This document shows, one piece after another, positions 36,801 to 48,851 of a stretch of DNA of 64,000 nucleotides (position 1 is its first letter; each line of letters starts with the position of its first letter). The stretch comes from Linepithema humile. Lineage: Eukaryota; Arthropoda; Insecta; Hymenoptera; Formicidae. Position numbers and translations under genes: made by a program. Below the pieces are notes generated by a model. The model searched no databases, had not been told where the DNA came from, and saw nothing but the letters and a program-made list of their open reading frames with translations. The stretch spans positions 19,970,764 to 20,034,763 of the forward strand of contig NC_090129.1 in the NCBI RefSeq assembly GCF_040581485.1, given 5' to 3'.

Positions 36801-39800
36801 ATCGAGGCCAAAGTTGTTAAAGAAGAGCGTTTACAAAATTACACCGCCGAGTCGTATTTTGTTTCTCATCGTCACTAATTTCTTTCTGCAATTATTTTCT
36901 AATAAATTTTATGCATGATTAATTAAAATGTGCGTGACTCATCTCGCACGTGCGAATTGAATGGCCTTGCGCTTAATGAGCTAACGCAAACTTCGTTTTA
37001 AGTTATTATCGCCTAGAGTTAACGAGATATAGTGTACCTTCCGATAATGAAACAGCATTGTTTTTCCGTTCGACTAAGATAATCCTGTGCGATAGTAAAA
37101 TTCTAAGTCTTCTTTGGTGTAAGATTTTTTGCCGATTTAACGTGCTGTTGCATAAAATCTTATCAAATTAGTAAATTTTATAAAAGTTTTATAAAAGAAC
37201 GGAGTTTATTGGAGCGTTTTCGAATTTGTAATTTTTATATTTAGTAACATATCAAATTGACAATTTTACGGAAAGGTTGATTTTTAAAAGCAACTCTCGA
37301 TATTGGATTTATGTCTATATTATATATATGTATTAAGTCTTTTCGATCAGAAATTTACACCTGACGGCGGGTGTTACTGTCAACGCAACGAAAAATCGTG
37401 GTCGCTCGCTTATCGTTCGTTCAATTGATCCCGATATTTCCGTTATTTCGACGAGAAATATCGCTTTTTCCTCCTGGAAATCCACCATTTAAACTCTTTA
37501 TCAATGGCTCTTCGGTATCGCCGCGAATAATTGGATCGATTTCGTGATACGTCCGCCGCGCGAATAATATTATTTTTGCGTCGTTGCGCAGCATTTTGTA
37601 GTTTGAAATTACGATTTCCAAGGCAGTCCATAACTTAAAGTTAACTTAGATTTAATAACTTAAAGTTTGATAGAAAGCTGGCAAATTTGCGAAACATTTT
37701 ATCATTGAATATGTTGTCTTATCGCGTTCTGTAGCTTGATAAGGTTTTCATAAGTGAAAAGTTTTTGTACTATATTAACATTCGTGCCATCTTTAGTAAT
37801 ATCAAGCAATAATAAATTCTGCAACGAATGAAGTGAACAAAGATTATTTCAAAAGATTGAAGCAATAATTATAATAAAAAATACCAACACAATAGAATTA
37901 TGTTGCAATAACGCACGGTTTCATTAAAAAGTTTTAATTTCGATCTTTTGCTATTTCCATTTTCATCTGTAAGGAAATCTGAGGTGGAGTCAGTGCGAAG
38001 TATAAAGCAGTAAACTGCAGTTACAAAGTAGTTTCATGGGAAAGAACCCAATTTACTAAAAGTGTTATATACTTTCCACTTTAATTTCACCGTCGACCAT
38101 CGATGAGAATGAAGAATGATTTAAATTGTTTGAATTTTAGCGCTAAGTACAATTTTTATACAAGCACCGTTTCACCGTTTCGATTATTAATAATAAATCG
38201 CAAAATGCAAATCGCATATTATACTCTTATATTTCTATTGCACTTTATAGATATCGTGATTTAAAATCCGCAAAGCGTATTTTTTACATCGATATGCACG
38301 TTGCGTGTTGTACGTGTAGTATCGCGAGATCACGAATCCTGATTGGACGAGGATTCGCAATGAGAAATCGCGTTAGCTCCAATATCGGATCCTGGATCTT
38401 CAAGATTGCGCGAAAGCTCGTCTTACCGTCCCCTCGCCACCTCGTCTCCATTGTCGCCGCCTCCTCGGGTGAACGTGCACGCGTTACGTCATTGAGATAG
38501 AGAAGTTCTGCTCCGCTTGCAAGAAGTATTACATTTTGCCGCTTCGGATGGACGCAGCCGCGTAAGAATCATGCTTGTATTTGCGCCGCGAAAGTTTTCG
38601 TTTCTCTTTCGAAGCGCCGCCAGCCACGAATAATACTTATCTACATATTTATGCGTCAGGCGACGCTTCACCACCGCTGCAATGGAATGCATCGAATTTT
38701 GAAAGATGAAACCCTGCATGCTCGCAGCATCTCTCAAGCGACTTCCATTTGATTGTATTAAATTTATATTTTCCCGATTCTTTTTTTCTAATCTACAGGT
38801 ACATTTTGTCGTGATTGGTTTTCAATATCGTGCTTGAAGAAACGATTTTCAAGAACTTTTAAGAACAACTGACGATTTGATTTATGAAACAGAGCAATTT
38901 TATGGTTAATGTATTTTTTGAAAGAAGCATTGTTTAGTCAGAGTATGAATAATTGCTTTAACGCAGAATATACGACGAGAAGGAAACATCGAGGATTAGC
39001 AGCATTATACTGAAAATACGCTCTAACGCAGTGTTTTCACAGAGGATTTCTCACTTAAAATCAAGAGTAGTTGAATTCTTTTCTAGAACGTAAATATAGT
39101 GTGTCGGGGAATTATTTTTAGCAGTAGCGGGCTGAACCGTCATTTTTTCGCGCGTGTTTAAATCGCCTCGAGCGGCACGCCGGTATGGAGATTATCGTGC
39201 AGCGAAGCCGTGAACTCATCGTCATATCTCGTTATCGCCTGTTTACACGAACACCTCTCGCGAACGGGACGAGACGCGGCGCGTGCACGCCGCCGCCGAC
39301 GCGTATGCACGGTGCGAAAATTTACAGCATCGAGTTAAACGGAATTAAGGCCGCCGCGAAGTTGGAGCGAAATTAGAACGGCGAGGCCGTAGCGTGCATT
39401 CGGCACCTAATGGCGTTCGCTTTTCCCCTTTTCGATTTTCCGCTGGTGCGCCGCGTTCGTAATGAGACACGTCGTTGCGTCACCGAGTTTTCCCTCGCCT
39501 GCTCAAAGCTGAACGCGGATGACTGGTATTTTGAGAATAACGAGAGGCGACAGAGCTTAAAGTCCACTCTCTCTCTCTCTCTCTGAAAACGGACGAAACG
39601 TGTAGTTGAGTGAGTGTATCTGAAACACATAATCAGCGAGGACATTTCACGTGTTTGCTTTTTTCTGTATTATTTTTACAAAAAGATTTGACGCTCCTGT
39701 GCACAGCGAATTGCGATTCACTGAAATTTTTTCATATTTAACAAGTTAATTTTCATGATTAAAACTTAAAGTAGATTTTTGTTGAAGTTATTCAATTAAT

Positions 39801-42800
39801 TCCAATGGATACAAACTTCGGCCGTTTATATAATTATATTTTTATTAAAGAATTTTTCATAATTTTGTAATTTTCAAGAAATGGTATTTTCATAACTGAT
39901 TAAAGAAGGTTGATAACAGGTTCACCAAGATTATATCTCTACTGCGGTTCTCATCTCGCGATATATGCGATATGCCGTCGTGCCATCTATTTTGCATATA
40001 GAGTCGTACATTATGCGTCAACTTTGATGATTGGGGAAGACAGTAGCATTCTCAACTATCATAATTCGCAATGAACATAAAACGAGAGAGAACTGGCAAT
40101 TATTAAAATCCTTCCCCTGCACGCAAATGACTTATAACACCAGGCTGCAATATGAGATTTTAATACGCCATACGTGAAATGAGATAAGCGTTAAATCTGA
40201 TAAAATACATCCGTCCGCTTCGGAAGCCATTATTGCAACCTATCTATATTTCAATGTTCATAATCTATAGTGATTGCGTCATAACAGTTTAATAATTAAT
40301 TAAATTATCACTTCGCGCTGATAAGCGCAGGCGCAATAATTTAATAAAGTCGACGATAATGACAACACAGCTATCCAATAATGACGCTCCACACTGTCCT
40401 CATTTCTTAATCTTGTTTTCTTATATTTCTTCAACTTTTCTTCTTTGTAAAGAAAATATCTATCATCATAATAATATTAAGTACACGTCTTTTTCTTTAA
40501 GAAAAAGATGAGATGTTTTGAACATCTTTTATATAAAATATTAACTTTAAAATACAATGGTAGCATAATTTCTTGTGACCGAAATTAATAAAATAAATGT
40601 TGCTTTAGAGTCAACTTTTTATCGTGGAAAATTATTTTTTAATATCGTGGCGTTTTTAATTTTATATATATACGAAATAATAGATGCATTAAAATCAGCA
40701 TAAAGAAAAGTATTTAAATTCAGAACATTATTTTCTTGCAATATTTTTACATTTTCTTACGACTGCTTTTTCTCGAACGTACTTATTGAAGAGAAGCGTA
40801 TTCTAATCTGAAGGCGTGAAAATAGAAAATGCATTGCATGTAGCGTTAAAAGTATACAGCAGAAAAGATTGCGCATCCTCGCAGAAATATTCGATGCGAA
40901 TGCACGCGAAGCGTGTCTGAAATATTTTCGAGGGATCTCGGGAGGAGTCAGGAAAGTCAGGAGTCTGTCGTTCGACGACAGACAGATTCTGTCTTGGACG
41001 CTGAGGCCGGTCGACAAAAAGAAAAATTAAGTTAGTCGGCGACGGCGACGCGCATTGTTCTGCTCTAATAATGCGTTCAGAATCCATTTGCCGTGACGAA
41101 ATGGTCCCGCACGGCCGGACATGATTTATTATCACCCAAATAGTTCGTCATAGTAAATTAGATTTGAACAAAGATGGCAGACAAGTTCCGGTATCGATAT
41201 TTTTAGATCAGGATATTTTTAGAAAGAGCGACAATCTTTTAGAAAGAAAAATCTGAATATCTCGTTTCTGTTTGCTGCGTGAAAATTGCACTGAGATTTA
41301 ATTTATCACGGTGGGAAAGTGGTTTAGGAATGTGCGTCAACTTGTTTGTCAAACTGGAACCATTTTTATACAAACAAATTTGATTAACGATAAATAAATT
41401 GTTTCGCAAAATAAATTTGTACAAAAAAAAAAACAAATACAGTTATTTCGCGTTATTTTTATTGTCAGAGTGCGAATGCGGATAAAACCTTAAATTCTGT
41501 GGGGAATAAACTCGTGTAGGTATCCGAAAGTTTAAAAGCGAATTAGAAATCGTAGCGCGGCACGCGACAGAAACGTAGAACTTGGCAGGGGGTTAAAAGC
41601 ACCGCGAATCGCGAAAACTTTCCCTGTTACATTCGAGGATTCCGGCGCTTTTTTGGAGAGTAAGTTCGTGGCTCACGTTCCTCCCCGTCCCGAAATGTGA
41701 GAAGATACCAGCTGCTCGGTTGCGAAATTAACGCGAAATGCACGAAAAGTTTCGTCCTGCCGAGGATGCCGACGCGGCGGGTGGTCCGTACGTAATTCAT
41801 AGCCGACAAGATAATTGGGGCACGGCGATTGCACACACGCGCGCACTCAAGGGAACTCGCTCGAGAGCTCGATGAACGCAACGTCTAACCGGTTCGTCTA
41901 TGCATTTTCCGAGAAATCGCATGCTACGAATTATTATTTATCCGCGCGATTCATTAACCCGCGCGTTGCGCTCGTTACGCTTTATTACATGTTAATTGTT
42001 CTCAAAGAAATGTTTGATGCTGCATTCAAACAATCGTATTGCACGGAATTATTAATGTAACATATAAATCATTGAAATGTTAAATATAATACTATTTACT
42101 TTTTTCTGTGATGTCGAAGTGTTTGTTTTAATTAACTTTATATCACGATCGCACTGTTTCTAGGAAGGTATTATTAAACAATTAATAACATTTAAACAAA
42201 CAGAATAACGAGCTTGTTACAGGAATAATATTTCTAGGAATTAAACATTGAGCTATTGTTTCGATTGTTACATTGCCACAAGAATTAATTGCATGAGCGG
42301 TAAAATTTCCAAGGCTATAAATTTTTGCTTCATTGGGTCTCTCGTCTTTGACTATTTATTAAATTTATTACAGAATGTTTGGAAAATACTGCTTCCATTA
42401 TATTCGCGAAATGATCACGACAAACTGCAGAAATAGTTTCGATTGTGTCGTTTTTTCATCGGAACGAATAAGCTTTTTGTAGCTTATCCCGTTGTTGATT
42501 ATATCTGTTCATAACTCATTTCAAGAAGCACTTTGTGAACAACAAAATAAAATTTAATACGATATGAATGCACACATCATTATATTTTACTCTTATTAAA
42601 TAATTGCCGAAAAATAAAGTAAGATCTCTGGTTACTTCCATAGATTGAATTTGATAAATTGCGAAAATAATAGATAGAAATGTCAGAACCGCTGTTATTT
42701 ACTCTATTAGAAAATAAAAATTATTGTAATTACTTTGAGAAACGATTAATCTCGAGAGGGCAGTTAAGAAAATGCGCAATTTTACGATCTATCATCGCGA

Positions 42801-45800
42801 TAAGAAATGTAATTCACGAACGCGCGAATGAGATAAAATAGCACGCGAGTGTTGGCCTCGCGCGAGTTTCACCGGCCGGCATTGCAAGGTGTGAAACTCT
42901 TTAAAGGCTCACTTATCGGAATCTCGATAACACCCGTGGGAGCAAGTGCAGGACGGCAAAGAGAAAGAAAGTGCAAACTTCCTTAAGGTTTCTTGGCAAA
43001 TTTCATTCCGGAAAGTTCACATCACTCCCTTTCTCTTGAACGCGTACGGCTGCAGTAAATTAAATGTTAACAAACCTACAAAAGCGAACGCGCGTCGTTG
43101 ATTTTTCGAGAAAAAAATTTCTCTTTTATGTATTATATATATAAAACTAATTGGAAAAATTACAAACGCCCTGCAATTAAGTCGAGAAAATTGTGAGTTG
43201 GAAAGATTCTTCCGCTGTTGGTGTTGTTTTCTTGTTGGTGCGGTTTTTCTCTCTAGTTTTGCGACGAGGGATAGAATCTTTATTTAATTTTTATTTATGC
43301 TAATGGAAGCGATATAAGCTTCGCTCGTTAAAGGATGGCATATCTTTTGCGAATTACCAGTTACAGCGTAAATTGAGTGAACTGTTATTTTGTGCGTGTA
43401 CTGGTGTGCGTTATGCTATTAGCGTCTATTCTCTTCCCGGTCAATGCTCTAACCGATCCAGCGGCGGTTAGAGCAAATCGAAGTGAACCACGGGAAATGA
43501 ACGGGTCGCTGCTCTACGGGCAGAAAGTCGATTGGCTGCGTGCCAACCACGTGCTGATAAAGAGATTACAAACAGGAGCCACGCTTTTGTAACGCGCGAG
43601 ACCAGAAGCGAACAAGTTGTCGGCGATTTTGCGCGGACAATTGCGCATATTTGATTTTTAAGTGTCTATAAATCTTCGCGTTGATCGTTCGAAATTTCTA
43701 AACGGAGTGTCGGCGTCTTATTTCTCTTTCTCGATAGTTTTCAACGCTCAGCGGGCGCTGCTTTTAGCAACTTGCGTAACTTTTTGCTCATGCATAATCG
43801 ATGTTCTCATTAAAATGGTGATTGCATTTAAGAGGATTTGTTTGCTTTCTCGTCTCGGAATTTAAAAAAGTTAAAGATTAATTGCTGCGCAGATGTTTTA
43901 TCTAAAGGAGGAAAATAGCGATATTTTCCTACGCGCAAGTATAAACACAATAACAAGGAAAGGATTAAAGATAATTTTTTCCTTATTTTGCACTTATTCA
44001 TATTTCATAATGCATTTAACTTTTTTAAATATGTTTAGATAAACTTATTTGTAACAGATTAAACTTTACATAACTTTTTTTATTTAGAAATAAAAGATAT
44101 ATTGTTGAATGTTATTTTCTGAAGAATCCACGAAATTACTCAACTGCTCTTGACAAATTGGTAGGGAATTAAGGTGATAAGTAAGCAGCTGATTGAATCT
44201 CGAAGCAGCTTTTGCAGCTCGAATCTTATCATCTTTCATCGTGACATGCGTAGAACGCAAAGAAAATTGGCTCGATAGTTTACATGTCTCCTCTTTTGAC
44301 GAACGGTCGGCTCAATAGGCAGATTCGCTTGACAGATGGACACGATCCCAATTTTGTATCGAGGACACATGGCATCTTTCAAAGGTGTCTCGGATTTACG
44401 TATTTGTATATTCAACGAGAAACCGCGTCTCATCAAAATATGTAAATATGTCAAACGTAACTCTATTGTTTTGACCACTTGTATTATCTTATCATTTGTA
44501 TCATATTGTTGAGATACAATCGCATTTTCTGGGGATGAACAAAATGATATGGGCAAAATTTGAAGATGTTATTCTTGCTTTCTATTTTATGATATTTATG
44601 CAAAACCTATTTTGTCAAATTTCGGCTAATACGAATTCAGCTAATACGAATACGTTTTCAGATTTTAAAAATAGGAACTAAAGCTATATACATGGTTTAT
44701 TTTTTGGCTTCCTTATTTTCTAGACAAATTGGACGTTGAAATATGTGAGATTCGTATGTTTGGTAAAAGTGCCTTGTTATCGTCTGTCTTTTCGACGACC
44801 ATTTGCATAGTGATTACCGAGCGACCCGGTGATTTTTTCTCCCGGGCAGCTCAGCGCGGTACCCATTGAGCGCGAAAGCACGTGGTTGGTCGCGCGCCAG
44901 TGCACAGTTATGTTTATAACAACGTATGACGGATTCCCGTGGCATTCCGCCTCGTAACGGCGATACTATGTGCGAGCTATAAAACATTCGTGACGACGGA
45001 GATCTTGGACGCGACGCGTCGGATATTCCGCGGAGTCTCTCTCGGAACTCCGCTTGGCCGTCCGCCCAAGCGGATTCTTACCGCGCTCTTGTATTCTTTT
45101 TCGGCGACTGCCGGTTCAGCCGCATTTCACAAGTCATGGACGCGACGAAGAATTAATGAGCGATCGCCAGTAATAAATCATTAGGCACGGCATCCGAATT
45201 TCTCGCTCGCGAGTCCGCGTAACACGCTGGATGTGTATCGTTCCGGCTAAACGCTTCTCTTACCGCGTTTAACAGTCTACTGAAAGTATCTCAACCCATT
45301 CCATGAGCGTGTCAGAGCAAACAGAAAACAGGTGCGAAATAGATCAGAAAAAAGTGTAATTATACAATATTAATTAAAGAAGATTGGAGAGGGAGGGTAA
45401 AAATTTAATTAGAGTCGCACACTCAAAAACTATATATTCTTTTTCATGCAATTAGTTAACTGATGATAGCTTGATGTTCTGTTGAACATGATACTTTTAA
45501 TTAATATTACACATTTTTATCCACGTTGCGTTATTCACAACGTTCGTAATTGTTAGCTGGCGATAGGAAAAATAGCATTCATTAAGCTGCGCGTTTTCAT
45601 TACAACTTCGTTATTTATCGAAACATCTCCGCGCATTTGAAGAATCCAGTGATATTAATTAAATAATACGCTAATGGGTATAGTAGCGGTAACAGCGCAT
45701 GATGATGATAATACACGTAATGAAGTCAGACAGGAAAGAATTAAAGATATCTCCGAATTGACATCAGGAATTTTATCGACGTTACGAACAACAATTCTTT

Positions 45801-48800
45801 CTTCTCTTTCAATGGGAGGTACTTGATGATGGTATTAAACTTCGCCGAGCAGAGTAAATATTCATACATATTTAACATTCGCAGTCGCAACGCTCTCTAA
45901 ACAGGAAGAATAAACGCTTGTTGACCCCGCCGCATATTCGTTACGAGTTTATTATTTCGCGAAAAAGGCCGTGCGAATGTGATACGCCTTGGACGTCTCG
46001 GCTTGTGCGCAAAATCAAATGGCAGCGCTTTTGTTACCTTTGACATTCAAGCTAATTTCGTAACCGAATCATTAGCGACGCACATCCACATATTCATGCG
46101 TGTGAAATACTTCAAGGCAGAAACTGCATTATTGTTTGTGCTTTTTTTTTTCTTTTTTCCTCTTTTTTTCTTTTTTCCTCTTTTTACTCAGTTCGCACAT
46201 TTTACGTTTACAATAATATTCTATTCAATAACCAAGTTAAAAGTAATAAAGCGAAAACGCGTGACGTCATGTTTTGATTCTTTTGTTTTGATTCTTTGGT
46301 CTCTCGAGAGTCGCAAATTCCAGATTCCCACTGGTGGGGGAAATTACGAAGTAATAGGAAGGAATAGAAATTTCGAGTTAGTATATGATGGCCGAACGAG
46401 TTGCGCGGTGGGGTTTAGCGATGAGTTTGCAGTGGGTTTGAGATTGAATATATAAATCTTTTTTTCTTTTTGCTTTCTTGGAGGTGTCGTTTCCGTTGCA
46501 CGCACGCTGTTCACGTGCAAAATATTATCTCTTGATATAAGAAATCTTTTCGAACGAATTTTTATTTTGAGTTAATTTTCTTTTACAAATAATTTATTGA
46601 TTTATATACTATATATATAATAACAGCATACAGCTATAATATTTAAGGAAATAATATTTGCCAACGCATTCATTTCGTGAATTGCCTTTCCAAGTTGTAT
46701 CGCCAGTTGAGGCGGCGCATACATCAGATGTAATTTATAGAGTGACCGGACTATATCTCGCACTGATAATTGAATCCGCGTGAACACTCGGATTTCACTT
46801 GTCGTTCCGCGGTTGCGGAAAATGCGAATGAATTATTTAACCGCGACAAGCGACACGTCACTCCAGCGTACAAATGTGCCGCGCTTCATGTTTTATTCAC
46901 TGGCCCGTTGCGCATTACGCGATATGAAGCGATAGGAGTCTAGACGCTTAGGGATTGACATTCGCGCGCCGTTTCACAAGGCGGATTATGTTCTGTATAT
47001 ACACAATAGGAAGCCAATATACTGCCAATTATTTGCTACCCGGAACGAAAGAGAGCTAAGTCTCGTCTATAATTTCGCTACAAATCTTTGCATCGATAGT
47101 TTTGTATTGAATTCCGACGCTTAAATGTCGATTAAATGATTTAGCCGACATATTTTTAGAAGGAAATTAGTTATCGTTTAATAAAAATTATAAAGATACA
47201 TAGATATAAATAAAATATGATGAAAATTTCAAGGTAAAATAGCAATGATAAAATTAGAGAGTTAATCAAATGATTAGTTTTACAAATTAGTTTTATAAAT
47301 TATATTGTTAATTACTTTTATAAGCCTTCAGTTTGAGAGAAGGAAGAGAAGATTGGATATTACGAGTTTTGCTTTAATTGTGTGTGGTCTAGATTGGGTC
47401 TCCCAAGAATTTATCTAAGCGACCATACGTCACAGCCACTAAGGTGTCCCGCTGCACTATTTCCGTCGCTTTGGGCGCCGTCGTAAAAAGACGCGTGCAC
47501 GCGTATTAATAGACTGACCGAGCACGCATCCGCGGTGACATCCGCGCGCACCATCGAAATACAGCCAAAACCGCCGCGCGAATTTGTCTTACGCAATTTC
47601 CTTACGACGGAAGACGGTAACACATGTTGCTCCGTGGCGCGAGACAGCGAGGGGGGAAGGAAACGTTGCTCGGGAAATCCGCACTTTCGACTACTTGCGA
47701 GTAGTTTCGGGAGGGATTCACATTTTCGAGGGAACTTGTCGACCGCATGCAGACTGTGCAGATGGCAAGATAAATGTTGCGGGTCGCACGAAGTCATTAA
47801 CGGTGTTTAATTTCGCGCGAGTTTAACGAATTAATCGTCCGCGAAGGAAAATTATTAATGATTAATGGTCTTTCTTTTTTTTTTGTTACAGAATCACGAA
47901 TATGGCGGATATGGAGATGAACCACGCCGCAAACGGTAAGTTAATACTTTTATTATTTATCCCTACATTTTACTATGTTTGAAAACAATTGCGATAAATT
48001 GCACGTGCGCTTCAAATCTATATTATTAATTATTAAAATGAGCTTAAAATGATTAGATCAGTGAATCATTTCCAGCTTTATTCGCTTAAAGCATAGATAT
48101 CCGTTTAAAATTAGAACAACATTTGTAACAATTAAAGGTCACTGCTTATTTAAAAATTCATTTGATTTGTTTGTGTTGACGGCTCTTATCTTATCACTGC
48201 AGAAAATTTATTGATATCATATAAAATATTGTTATATAGGATTATCTGATTAATGATTATCGAAACTCTCTCTGCCGCATCATCTCGATTTCCCCGTGTT
48301 ATCAATCATGCGCTATCGCGTTCCTTTGGCCTATTAACTTTCGCAATGCGTTTGATTGAACAATAAGCTCTGCCTCAGTGCAATCAATGGCGCCATTCGA
48401 TCGTCTCATAGATCACTTTGCATAAACAGTCATTGACTTCAATCGCGCGCAGTTCACTCACTCTATCGGTCTCAATAAAGCTGTCGATATTAATACTGCA
48501 CAATTTTATATATAACTTTTAGAACAATATTTTGCAGATTGAATTTTTTTTTATTTGTCTTATTTTATTCATAATTTATTTAAATTATATTTGCATTTCC
48601 CTTTCAGCGGATGAATGATTTGTTATTATTATTATGCAGTTTTGTTTTATTTATGTGCGCGATTCATTTAAGTTAGATTTGCTTTTCACTTCCGATGGAA
48701 ATGCAAATACGGTCTTTCTTTTAGAAAATACTTCTTTCTTATTTGTACCGGTACGCTATTATATCAACGACGCGCTATTAAGAGAACGCTCGAGCGTGGA

Positions 48801-48851
<51 letters not shown>

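Larger units (their letters stand above)
24842..47891 (+). other. sm: hnRNP L intron 1 (23 kb)
   Basis: No confident exon was seen. It holds an inverted-repeat element (25638-26482), the tandem repeats at about 31.93-33.10 kb and 34.4-34.67 kb, a possible alternative first exon near 33389-33497, CpG-rich patches (about 27.3-27.6, 33.0-34.2, 39.1-39.5, 41.6-41.9, 44.8-45.2 and 47.4-47.8 kb) and a C/T-rich tract near 46141-46187. Open frames in it are short, lack family motifs and often overlap on both strands. Confidence 0.6.

Noticed and set aside
47902..47935. ATG start reading MADMEMNHAAN in hnRNP L exon 2
   Set aside because: This frame would put exon 3 out of its conserved RRM frame. The frame from exon 1 keeps it.
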